Source of the DNA: Linnemannia elongata
Lineage: Eukaryota; Mortierellomycota; Mortierellomycetes; Mortierellales; Mortierellaceae
NCBI GenBank assembly: GCA_036320915.1
Contig: JAXBDG010000004.1
Span: forward strand, 1,736,001 to 1,800,000
Direction of reading: 5' to 3'
DNA: 64,000 nt
Every line of letters begins with the position of its first letter. Within the stretch, counting starts at the first letter, position 1. A program made the translations under genes and the position numbers. Under the pieces are notes generated by a model. The model saw nothing but the letters and a program-made list of their open reading frames with translations, was not told where the DNA came from and did no database searches. Below are positions 47,740-59,736 of this stretch, piece by piece.

Positions 47740-50456
47740 ATGGACGGAGGACTCGTCTTGAACTTTGCTGCCCCCACAGGCGACTCAGCACCCACACGGT
47801 TGGCCAAACCAAAAGGTGGTCGTTGGAAGGACAGGGTCAAGGTTGTCAAGTCCGTCAAGAGGAGGATAGAGGTCGCTGGTCGCCCCCAGTCTTACTCCGC
47901 ATCGACCACACCATCAGAACACTCTACCGGCGGCCCTTCTACACACTCCTTTGCCCACGACTCTTCATCATCAAACGACCGCTCACATTCTCGCTCCAAC
48001 AACAATGATATGGACATTGACGACTATTCGTACTCGGAGGCTGCTGGAGGTTCCAAGGAGGCCAAGATGATGCACGGCAAGTCCCAGGTGCAGTCGTCCA
48101 TCTTTTCACCTGATACTGAGATCATCCCCAAGGTAACGCTCATGTTCTGCTCTTTAATGGATATACAGGGTGGGGTAAAATAAGTCAATGCTGACCTTTG
48201 TGGTCCATTTGGAATTGTTTAGGTCAAAACCATTCACCGCCCAGTTGGCAAGCCCAGTAACGCACCCCTAAACACCTCGACATTCACAGGAATCGGACTG
48301 GACCAGGATCTTGCCAAGCATATGGAGGCCAAGCTCAGAGTCACCATGCCCACTACCATTCAACAAAAGGCCATCCCAGTACTTCTCGGACCCACCAGGA
48401 AAGTCGGCGATGATATCCCCAAGACAGATACCGATGTCATTATTCAGGCAGAAACTGGATCAGGAAAGACCCTCACTTATCTCTTGCCTATTGTCAACCG
48501 TCTAATCGAGTCTGAGTCGTCCCCTGCGCTGGATCTGGAATCAAAACGGTCCATCGGAACCTTGGCGATTATTATGACCCCAACTCGCGAGCTGGCCAAG
48601 CAGATTCTTCAGGTGCTGGAAACACTTTTGAGCATGCCCGCATCTTCGATCACTGGCAAGAAGCGTTCTCATTGGATCGTCCCTGGAATTGTCATTGGAG
48701 GAGACAAGAAAAAGTCGGAGAAGGCTCGTCTTCGCAAGGGCGTCAACATTTTAGTCGGCACTCCTGGACGGCTTCTGGATCACTTGCAGAACACAAAGTC
48801 GTTTGAGGTGCAGAGTTTGAGGTGGCTGGTACTGGATGAGGCTGATCGTTTGCTTGAGTTGGGATTCGAGGAGTCGATGACGGCGATCTTGAAGATTCTA
48901 GATGCACGCGTCAAGATTGCAGCCTCTGTCACCAGCGGGAACGACACCACCAAGATTTGGCCCCAGAAGCGTCAGACTGTTCTTTGTTCAGCCACTCTCT
49001 CCGATGAGGTTCAGCGTCTTGTCGGTACATCGCTTGTCGACCCAATCTACATCAGCGCCAAGAAGGAAGTCGCCAACGCCAATGGCATTCCCGATTCAGC
49101 AGTACTCGCCCAGGAGGAGAAGCAGGTACAACAGTTTTCAACACCTGAGCAGCTGAAGCAGCTTTATGTTATTGCCCAGGCAAAGCTTCGTCTGGTTACC
49201 CTCACCGCATTGCTCAAGAGTGCCTTTGCTGGCAAGGACAAGAACGCCAAGGCTCCAAAGATGGTCGTCTTTTTGTCGTCCTGCGATTCTGTCGATTTCC
49301 ACCACGGACTGTTCTCTAACGCGGGCAAGGAGACCAAGAAGGAGCAAACACACGACGAATATTTCGGCCAGAGTTTCGAAAACGACAACGAGGATGGCGA
49401 TGATGATGAGAACAAGGAAGACGAGATACCCGATTTCGTTTCTGCTTCCAACAGGATCAACACAAAGGCCATTACGGATGAAATGTACAAGGCAAAGCGC
49501 GAAACGGAGAGGGCCAACGCCAAGAAAGCTAGAGCTCAGCTGTTTTTGAAGGGAGCGATCATTCCTGATGTGCCCTTGTTCCGTCTCCACGGAAACTTGG
49601 CCCAGGCTTTGAGAACGGATACCTATTTTGAGTTCTGCAAGGCCACCAGCGGCATCCTGTTTGCCACAGATGTTGCAGCCCGTGGCTTGGATCTTCCGGA
49701 TGTCAGCCATATTATCCAGTACGATCCTCCATCGGATTTGAAGGACTATGTCCATCGTGTCGGTCGTACTGCTCGTTTGGGTCGTGATGGTGAAGCCATA
49801 CTGTTCCTGTTGCCCAGTGAGGTCAAGTACCTGGAGCTGTTGACGGCACAGGGTCTTCCTAACGAGGAGGTTTCAGTCACCACGATCCTGAAGCGATTAG
49901 CTCCTCCAAAGTCGACGGATTACCAACAGCCCGCGACAGACATTCAAAACAGTTTTGAGAGATACAACCTTCATACACCAGAGGTAAACGATAACAAGGA
50001 TTTGTGTCTGTTTGTGTTCTGTGCTACCATGATTAGCCTACACAAGAAAGTGCTAACCTTTTTTTTTTTTATGATTAATAGAACATGGCAATTGCTCGTG
50101 GGGCTTTCTGGGCTTTTGTAAAGTCCTATGCGACGCATCCTTCGAGTGAGAAACATGTATTCCACATCAAGAATCTGCATCTGGGTCATATTGCCAAGAG
50201 TTTTGCTCTGCGCGAGGCCCCCTCGGACATTCCACAGCCCAAGAAGAAGAAGACGGGAGCAGGCCACCGGCCTGGTAAGGGAGTTGAGGAGGATGAGACA
50301 CGAGCGAACCGCAAGAGTCAGAAGGAGCGCGAGAAGGAGGAGCGGGCCAAGCCCAAGATTGTGTTGAAGCGCAAGAACGACGTGAGCGAGTTTGCAGTTG
50401 GAGATTACAAATCGCTTGTGGGGCCTATGCTCAAGCGTAAGAAGAAGACCAAGTAA
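47740..50456 (+). CDS. DBP7: DEAD-box ATP-dependent RNA helicase Dbp7/DDX31
   Basis: Nucleolar RNA helicase for 60S ribosomal subunit assembly. Exons 47740-48132, 48223-49983, 50082-50456; 842 aa. The N-terminus ([17 protein letters not shown]) is basic and then Ser-rich. Motifs in order: Q motif region ending TIQQKAIP, Walker A AETGSGKT (from about residue 208), TPTRELA, GG and TPGRL, DEAD (residue 336), SAT, then an acidic insertion (about 385-420) within the second RecA domain, then [21 protein letters not shown] and [14 protein letters not shown]. The C-terminus is Lys-rich, as in DDX31/Dbp7. [13 protein letters not shown] [13 protein letters not shown] after the second intron is a hallmark of this subfamily. 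The length is close to that of the family. Confidence 0.96.
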
Positions 50457-51212
50457 ATCATGGTCGCGTAGCCTATTCCTCTGCATGTACCATTACTAGA
50501 CGTTTATATAAACAAGCAACAAAACATGAAGCATAACTTGCTGTTGTCGGTGAAAATGGGAAAACACATTCTTTGCTAATAAGGGGAAAGGAGAGAACAG
50601 TGCCACACACATCGATGTTGATCGGCCTCTTGTACATCCATCCCACCTTTTGCACACACTTGTTTTCATCAATTATAGTTAATCGTTTGCCACCTACTCT
50701 TTCGTCCCACTTCTTGTAATTGGCACTCTCCTTTCTGTTCCGCAGAGAGGATTTTTGCACCTCGGAAGAGCCGACATAGTGTAACCATCTCGCTGATGGA
50801 TTTGGTAGGAACGAAGCTGTCCTGATATGGAGACGTTTCTGAAGACAACTTCCTTGCCATCATGCGGAACTCTGTGATAAGCGCTTTTCATTTGCTTTCA
50901 TTTATTTTTGCTCATGAATGAACACATGGCAATGCCTGCGTGTTTTTTTTTAACATAGAACTTGGTGGCTCGACAGTGCTATCACCGAATCCTTCTCGCT
51001 CCTTTGTTCGATCGACGGGCGAACTTCTTTCACGAACTCGATACAGACAAGCTATTGACAGGAAAGGATAGAACCAACAAAACGCCAGGATCAATTGCTC
51101 CAAAGCTTCTTTTTTGCTCAGCGATCACATACCTTTGAGTATTATAACAACATCAGCAACTTGCACTGATAAGGTCGAGCGTTAGACAAGGAACATCACA
51201 TAGCAAACAAAC

Positions 51213-51243
<31 letters not shown>

Positions 51244-51411
51244 GACGAGAAAGCAACAAACTGACAACGCGTCGAGCAATTGAAGACGGAGAAGAGGGAG
51301 AGCACACGGACGGGCTGTTGAGAGAACAAGGACCAACAACGAAACAACCTATACTGTAGCATCACAAGTAAGCAACAGCACTACAAGCAAGCAACAGCAC
51401 TTCCAAGAAAC

Positions 51412-51457
<46 letters not shown>

Positions 51458-51525
51458 CAGCAGCAGCACAACAAAAAGGGATCCCCCACTAGACTTGTTG
51501 CCCTCCATCCATCAGGACTCGCCGG
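50457..51525. other. DBP7 3' flank and BST1 leader region
   Basis: No gene seen. Two A runs (51213-51239 and 51415-51456) and CAGCAG/ACAAC repeats lie in the probable promoter and 5' leader of the next gene. Confidence 0.5.
51415..51456 (+). repeat. Poly(A) run, 42 bases
   Basis: Longest A tract in the window, ending 70 bases before the BST1/PGAP1 start codon, so either in the promoter or in the transcribed leader. Confidence 0.95.
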
Positions 51526-54500
51526 ATGCAATCGACAACCATCCATATCTCCGACCTCCACGAGCATGTCCTTGTCGATGCAGTCGACCCTTTGCAACAT
51601 CAGCCACGCCACCTCTCTTTATCAATGAACCACTCTCACAACCTCAACAGCAACAGCAACGATAACAATCAATACACCAACAACAACTACCTCAACCACC
51701 ACAGGAACAACGACGACGGCGGCGATAGCCTCAACGGACCTGCCGCCAAAGTCCATGCATCGAGTCATCATCACCTAAACGGCCACGCTGATTACCTCCA
51801 GGGCTCTGATCGACATAACTTTGACCTTCGTCTGTATCATCAACACGACCAGGATCTGGACATGGATCCACAAGGCGGTCAACATCAGCACTCAACAAAG
51901 TCTCCATCGCACCGTAGTCAACATTCAACTCTGGCGGATCAGTCCAAGAGCAGCCTACCGTCCGAAGACAGCCATTCCAGTGCGCCACAGACACCCACCC
52001 TCCCTCGCCGGTCAGAACGACTTCGATACAGCAACGGCTACAGCCAGCAGCAGCAGCAGCAGCTACAACAACAGCAGGCCGCCACAAGCCAATATGAACA
52101 AAAGCCCGTACACCCTACTAGGCGCCTCTCCGCCTCTAATCACTCTAATACAGGATCACCCACCTTCTCGTCCTCCTCTGGGACCCTTTCATCCCCAACA
52201 TCGCCCTCACAATACTCTCTTCCCTACAGCCACTCCGGTCAACGCCTTCTCGAAAAGGACCATAGCGACATCGGATCAACAGGACGCACCTTTGCTTCAA
52301 CACACACCAATGGTCGGTCCAGGACACGGAGCAAATCCCATCCAGAACTACCCAACATACCCCTAATGCACACTTGCCGGTCGCCTACCTTTGGATGTTC
52401 TTACTCAATGGTCATGGTCTTCTTGGCCTCTTTTGCACTCCTGGGGTGCATCTTCCACTCCAATTTCTACCACCAAGTCGACCGTAAAGATTGTCAGTTC
52501 ACCTACATGCAGCCAAAGTTCTACAAGCTTCTGGGATTCGACCGGGAACGGACCGCATTCGCAGGAAAATATGGACTCTTGCTCTTCCGGGACCAGTCCG
52601 ACTATAGACTGCCAATACCTGCCAGCATGCTGACTGAGTATGCCAACTCGGTCTACACTATCGACAAGGAAGCCAAGGTACAGGGGATCAGATCATTGGT
52701 TGGGAGGAATGATGTGCGAGACTTTTTTTTTTTCGTTACAATTGATGGTGAACATAACACTTAAATCTCTCACTTATTAGGTTCAACCGTTGGGCATCCC
52801 GGCCTTATTTATTCCCGGCAATGCAGGAAGTGCTAAACAGATGCGATCAATTGCAAAGGAAGCATCCAAGTACTACTACGAAAACTTGGCGGAAGGACAT
52901 CGCGACGGCACAACATCCGCCAGACCTATCGATTTCTTCACTGGTACGCAAACAGGACCTAGGATATGTTGGCATTATTGTATCGGCACACGTTGCATTT
53001 CTATGTCAAGAAAGCATAGTCTCATATTCTTTCGTTCTCCTGAACCATATTCTAGTTGACTTTAACGAGGAGTTTTCAGCACTGCACGGACACTCGCTTT
53101 TGGAACAGGCGCAATTTTTAAACGACGCGATTGCCTATATCCTTACGCTCTATCAGGACGAACGGCACTCTGACCCTAGCCTACCTCGGCCCACATCTGT
53201 CTTGATCGTCGGGCACAGCATGGGCGGGATCGTCGCACGATCATTATTCACGATGAGCAACTATCAACCAGGATCGGTGAATACAATCATCACAGCGGCA
53301 ACACCCCATATGATGCCTCCCGTCACCCTCGACTTTGAGATTAGCAATATCTACAACCGCATAGAGTCCTTTTGGACTCGTGGATTTCTTGAGCCAGATG
53401 GACCGCTCAGAAATTTGTCGTTGATCTCGATCGCAGGAGGCAACTTGGATATTGTTGTCAGCGGCGATTCAGGCAACATCCACAACATTGTGCCCCAGTC
53501 CAACGGTTTCACGGTCTTTACGTCGTCCATCCCACATGCATGGGTTGGATCTGACCACCTTTCGATCCTTTGGTGCAACCAAATTGCTGCCGTCATTGGA
53601 AGGACCTTAATTGATGTTGTCGACGCACGGTACCCGCAGCAAGTTAAGCCCTTGGAGGAGCGCATGGATATCTTCAGGAATCGGTTCTTGACAGGAGTTG
53701 ATGACCATCTTGCCGAAGAGTCAACCGCCAAAGGTATGCCTGGAGTTTGCAGGTTTTGATCGAGCCATGTAAATATGTCTACTGTGCAACCTACTCATTT
53801 TTATACTGCCATTGATAGGAGAGGAGATCATTGCCGTCGCGGAGATCGCACACACTTTTGTGGAGTCGGAAACTGGATTGATATTCCCACCTAGGAGCAG
53901 CTCGGCGTACGACTCAGAGTCTGAGGCATCCCATTTGTACATTATGCCGATCCCAGCCAACCCGGACCTGGATAGTTTCAACTTATTGACAGATCATGTA
54001 CTTGGATCTGATAGCCGGCTGGATGTTCTCATTTGCAACGACCTATTGGTGTCTGGTCGATCCAAGCCTGGGAGTCCAACAAGGCTCTCATGTCACTACA
54101 ACACCCTCTCAGCCATTCCAATGCCGGCGTCACCTGCAACAGGATCCTTTGCATCACATGCAGGGAGACCCAACCGAGGACAGGAGTTCCGATTCATTTC
54201 GCAGAGTCTGAAGGAACTGGAGGACACGAGGTACATCGCGATCTTGGATAGAGGCCGAAAGATGGGCGAGTCAGGATTTCTGATTGCTCAGTTTGCAAAT
54301 GACGCGGACGCAACCACAACAATCGAAACTTCGACTCTTGGTAAGGAGCATGCAGAGGGCGAATTAGCATTGAAAGTTGTCGAGACAAGACTATCAGTGT
54401 ATATTAACTGGACGTTTCACCTTGATTATAGGGCTTTTGAATGATGGACTTCGCGTGCATGGATTTCCCGAACGACCTACTCTGGTTTCGACTCTCCGGC

Positions 54501-56389
54501 TACCAAATATTGACAACAGTTTGCTAACGTATACCCTCAATGTCGATCGTCAAGGGTGCCATGGTAAGCGAAACCGAAACTGTGCGTACTCAAAGAGTAA
54601 CGGATCCTTCGGACAGGCTGCTTACATCCTTCTGCACGTTTCCTCTTCATAGTACCGGAACGCTTCTCGCCAATGCTTCGACAGTCGAGCTGGACCATGT
54701 ACGAGGATCGCTATGCTGTCAACATTGCCACAAAACCTGAAGGAATCGACATCAACTTTCACGGAGACATGCCCTATTACGAGCGGATTCAATTGCCTGG
54801 GAAGAAGGGAACTGAGCTTCGCTTCTGGATGGATCCAAGTTGCCCTGTTCCACTCTCATTGAATTTGCAAGTTGACAAGTACGGCAGCATGGGCAAGGTT
54901 GTCATTCGGTACAGGATGGTCGTCCTTGTGTTTACCTTCTTGGTGGTCGTCCTGACCTTGCGGGCTCAGTTCAGATCCTTCAATAATGGCAAGCCCTTCA
55001 TGCCTTTCGGAATCATGCTCTCAAAGTTGATCAGGAGCACGTTCTGGAAGTTCTCGTTGCTCTTGGCGGGAATCGCGATCTTGCAATCGTTACTGTCCAA
55101 GCCTACGTTCACTTTCAAGGATCTGCCTCGCAGGAGTTCTTCAACTGCAGGAAACGCGGCAGAGGAAATCGTTCATGGCTCGGCAGGATCTGGAAGCTCA
55201 GTTCGCGAAGGACTTGACCAGGATGCGTATGAGCAGATGATCTTGGCAAGGATATCGAGGAGCGAGTCATTGTTCTCTGGCATTCGACTTGAGGATGCAC
55301 TGTTAGGAAGCAACGATACATTTTTCTGGTTTTTGGCGCCAGTGTTCTTCCAAGTCGCGATCGGTATTGTGATTTTCTTCTGGACCATCCTCAATGGACT
55401 CGTGCGGTCAACAGCTGCGATCCTGACGTTTGTTTCGAAACGTGGGGCTCGTTTTGTGATCGGCAAGGCCATCGGCAACATGCTTTCCAAAAGGTTAGCT
55501 GGGGTTACTTTTCGTGTTTTCATGACAGATAGGCGCATTTAACTATTGGTTCTGACGCGTCTTTTATGTTTGTTGTGTGACGTAGATCCCGAGGTGTCAG
55601 ACGGAGAGTGATCACAACCATTGTCTTATTTATTATGGTGGCGACTTTTGTTCCTTACCAGTTTGCCTTTGTTGTCGCAGTCCTGGTCCACATAGTTTCC
55701 TGTGTCCGGTCACTACTTGTCGCCCAGGCTTCGGTAAGTGCCTTGGTGCCTCTGCTCTTTATGTTGGGTGTTATTCGTTTATTACAGCAGGCCTCCAATG
55801 CTTACTGTTTTCATCCTTGTCAATGTGTGATATTTTTAGTCGACATCCAAAGCACAGGCAGCATGGGACCGCCACCACTTTTTGATGTCTATTTTCGTCA
55901 TGTTCTTTTTGTTGCTGCCATGCACGCTGCCAGTGCTGATGGTCTGGATCAGGAACTTGTCCGTGCAGTGGTACGAACCCTTCTCGTCCGACCATCGTCT
56001 GGACTATATTGCACCGTTCATCTTTTTCGTTGAAGCGGTCACAGATGGCGCCATGGTCCCCAGGACGCCAGAGAAAGGGTAAGCGCTTCGTGTCTTCATT
56101 TCTCGCTCAATGTTGTACGTTCAGTTCTTTGCCAAGTAGTTCTGACCCAGCTTTTCTTCGGTTGAATAATAGGTATGCGGCAGTAACGATAGGGTTGCTG
56201 AACTACATGATCGTATTTTTGATCATGTATGGAGTCCGGTACAGCTGGCAGATATACTTTATGTCCCGGATCTGGATCGTATGGATCCTGATCCTGCAGC
56301 TCAAGGATAAAGAGTTTGTAAAGGGTATCATCAAGGCCGTCGAGAGCCGGTGGCGCACTCTCTCCAGGCCCAGTCAGAAACGGAAATAA
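51526..56389 (+). CDS. BST1: GPI inositol-deacylase Bst1/PGAP1
   Basis: ER membrane lipase that removes the inositol acyl chain from GPI anchors so that anchored proteins can leave the ER. Exons 51526-52677, 52781-52943, 53056-53733, 53819-54340, 54432-54563, 54653-55493, 55586-55733, 55840-56078, 56173-56389; 1363 aa. An unusual 285-residue Asn/His/Gln/Ser-rich N-terminus precedes the first membrane helix (YSMVMVFLASFALLGCIFHS). The alpha/beta-hydrolase domain follows: PALFIPGNAGSAKQMRSIA, VDFNEEFSALHG, and the nucleophile elbow VGHSMGG (Ser about 493). The lumenal part contains RFSPMLRQSSW. The C-terminal third is a multi-helix membrane region. All exons join in phase. Yeast Bst1 is about 1030 aa, so the extra length is mostly the N-terminal extension. 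Confidence 0.95.
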
Positions 56390-56541
56390 ACTCATTCAGC
56401 TAGCATCTCATACTCCACGTGACACAAATGCGTCCTTCAGACTGCTGCGTTTTTTTTTTTTTTTTTTTTTTTTTCTTTTCTTTTTCTTCTTTCTCCCATT
56501 CCTCACATCACACATCAACTTGCCAACTTGCAGGATCAGTC

Positions 56542-59335
56542 ATGAGCTCCGTCAAAGTGTACGTCGAAAGCTCTAGGAGACAAGCTTTAACAAGCAGCTA
56601 CAGGAATTCCAACCTGATTGACCTCCAACGCTTCCGTCATTCCCCCTCGTCATTCAATGTTTTCTTTGTCAGGAACTCTTTTGCAATCTCGAAAACGCGC
56701 CTACACTTTGCGCACACAAAAGCATACTCCCCCCCTGCGTGCTGACGAGAGACTAATAACTCATCTTCTCTCGATATCTGTGAAAAATAGATTGGTGGTA
56801 GGATCTGCCAATGGCGATTTGCGTAACCTCTGCGCCAAGGTCGGAACGATGCAGGCCAAGCATGGACCTTTCGATATCCTGTTCTGTACAGGCAACTTTT
56901 TCGGGCAGGAGACGCCTATTGAGGTCATCGATGAGCTCTTGGAGAACAAACTTGACTGTAAGTGTCCTCTTATTCAATTAACCATGTCGAATTTACATGA
57001 AATTTCTCTTTTTTTTTCATGGCAATCGCTACGATAACTAAACAAACGCGATCTATTTGAATTGTGACATTGATATAGTCCCTATTACGACGTACTTTAT
57101 GCATGGAGACAATGGCGTTCCGGGAATCATTGAGCGGACAGCAAAGAGAAAGAACGGCGAGATTTGCAACAACCTGTTTTATCTCGGTAAGTGCTATCAA
57201 ACACTAGGATGGTTGTCTTGCAGGAAAGCGACTCCAGATCAAGGTTTTTATGCCCCCATCTAGATCAAGAGCAAACAAATTAATGTCACAAATCTTGGAC
57301 ATATCAAAAATAGGAAAACATGGGACGATGACAACAGCAGAGTCGGTCAAGATGGCTTCGTTGAGCGGATCCTTTGACAGTGCAGTCTACGAAGCTGACA
57401 TCGAGGATGAGGATTTCGACAAGTCACTTCTTCAAGGACGGTACACCAAGCAGGACATCAACGCATTGATCCAGACCGCCAAACCATCATCGATCATGGA
57501 CACGACCAAGCGTGGAGTCGACATCTTTTTATCACACGAATGGCCCGTGGGAATCAACAAGCTCGTCGGACCTACCCTCCCTCCACCAACCGATCTCCCT
57601 CCCAGCACGTTTTCACACCCAGTTGCGAATGCCGTGTCGGCCTTGCAGCCTCGGTATCATTTCGCAGCTAGCTCTGGGAAGTTCTGGGAGCGGGCACCGT
57701 ACAAGAATGTGAACGGTGCCGAGCATGCGACACGGTTCATTGCACTTGGAGATGTGGGTAATAAGAACAAGCAGAGATGGTTCTATGCGTTCAACTTGGT
57801 TCCTTTGGCTACTGTTTCTGATGATGTCTTGAAGGCTTCTGTGACGCCCACCACAACGGACTCTCCCTTGGCAACCGCTTCTGAGCTCAAGCGTCGTCCC
57901 GACCAGGTAACACATCCCATTTCTCACCCTTGCTCTCGTGCTACTACTATTCAATTGGCTGGCAAAACATGTGCATTAGCTAATGATGCGACTCCATTGG
58001 TTTTATTAGGATGACCCAAGTGGCTTTTTCTGGGATCCCAAGAGGGTCAGGAACGAGCCCCCAGCGGGATACATTTGTCGCCGCTGCAACCAACCAGGCC
58101 ATTTTATCAAGGAGTGTACAGCAGAGCGAGTCCAGCGGATCCCTGAAGGATATATCTGCAACAAGTGCAACCAACCAGGACATTTGATCAAGGACTGCCC
58201 ATTGTTAAAGGACGAGATTGCGGCCCGGGAGCAGGCGCGCGAGCAGGGGGGCAAGGACGTCCCACCATCTGGATATCTATGCAAGAAGTGCAGTGAGCCA
58301 GGACATTATATCAAAGACTGTCCAGTGTTGAAAGAGGAGATGGCGGCGCGTGGACAGCAGCAGCAGCAGGCACATGGACCTAATGATGTGCCTCCACCGG
58401 ATTACACCTGTGTGAAGTGCGGCACTAAAGGCCATTATGTCAGGAACTGCACCCAGTACTCGGCCTTGGACGGCAACGAATCGAGAAGGAATGCTGGCGC
58501 AGTATCAAGAGGACCAAGAGAGCCCAGGACGCGTGAGTTACAGCCATGTTGGTTTTGTCTTTCGAATCCCGATGTCGACAAGAACTTGATTGTCTCGATC
58601 GGAACGGAGGTCTACCTGGCCATGTCAAAGGGTCAGCTGCCCGAGACGAGCCCCTCTCCTCTGGTGCCTGGAGGAGGTCACGTCCTGCTGATTGGGATTA
58701 ACCATATCTCGTCCTTTGGCAAGGGCGACGCCGAGGCTTTGTCAGACATCAACTCTGAGCTCCGGAAATACAAGGAGGGACTTCGGAAGTTGTACGAGTC
58801 TAAGGGTGCGGGGATGGTGACGTTGGAGTTGAGTCAGGGCGGGATCAACCAGCACGCGCATATGCAGATCTTACCTGTGCCGACTGAGAAGATCGATGAT
58901 GTCGAGCGGGAGTTCAAGGCCAGGATCGCCAACTTCTTCCTCCCTAGCTTTAAACGACTCCCTCGGAATGGTCAGCCTGAGAGTTCTACCAGCAGCAGTA
59001 ATAGCAGGAATGGTGACACGGACGTGAATGACGACACCAATATGGAGGCTGCAGCAGAAGAGGCATCAACACCAACAGCCGCATGGCTAGACCGTCTCCC
59101 CGCAGGGTTGAAAGAAGGGTTCTTCAGGGTCGAGTTGCCAGGCGATAGAGTGATGGTGTGCCCGATCCCCGCAGAGCAGCGTGTCGATATGCAGTTTGGA
59201 AGGACGGTATTGGCGGATGTCTTGGGCTTGTCTGACAGAGCTCATTGGAAGAGATGTGTCAAGACTGCTGACGAGGAACGCAAGGATAGTAATGCCTTCA
59301 AGGCCGTCTTCCGTCCCTACGACTTTACCCTCTAA
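56542..59335 (+). CDS. CWF19L1-like CwfJ-domain protein with four zinc knuckles
   Basis: Exons 56542-56558, 56791-56957, 57079-57186, 57314-57906, 58010-59335; 736 aa. The 17-nt first exon gives MSSVKV, joined across the intron to LVVGSANGDLRNL, the start of the metallophosphoesterase-like N-terminal domain (CTGNFFG, YFMHGDNG). Residues 318-442 hold four CCHC zinc knuckles (for example CNKCNQPGHLIKDC). The CwfJ C-terminal domains 1 and 2 follow: CWFCLSNPDVDKNLIVSIG, HVLLIGINH, and the HIT-like HAHMQILPVP, then WKRCV near the end. Relatives are linked to spliceosome disassembly and intron-lariat turnover with the debranching enzyme. The zinc knuckles suggest direct RNA binding. The gene starts only 152 bp after the BST1 stop. 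Confidence 0.95.
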
Positions 59336-59736
59336 GCCATCCTTTTTACACCCTGCTTCTGTCGATCAAGACAGGTAGTTTTGCAAAATATCATAACCAT
59401 GGAACACCATGAGCAATAGTATCTTTGTTTGTTTGTTGACTGTTTGTTTGCTTGTTTGTTTATTTGATTGTTTGTTTTGTTTTGTTTGCTGTTGTTTTGG
59501 GTTCTAATGGATTGTGCGAAGGCAGAAGGATGTGAACAGCTGCAAAGGTGCAAGCTTGGTATTGGTAAGAGAAGAGAGAACTTGCTCGAGAAGGGGAAAA
59601 AAAGGGGAAATGGTACAGGGTCGAATTGAAGCGAGATCATAAAGACTAGGAGTGGAAGCACATAGCAATAAAAAAAACGTAAAAACATCATGAAAAAAAT
59701 GAACGTGTACGAGGCAACAACATCAAAGGAAGAACT
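59336..59736. other. Convergent gap between CWF19L1-like and KASH-like genes
   Basis: TTTG/GTTT-rich stretch at 59420-59500; no gene seen. It should hold both terminators. Confidence 0.5.
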
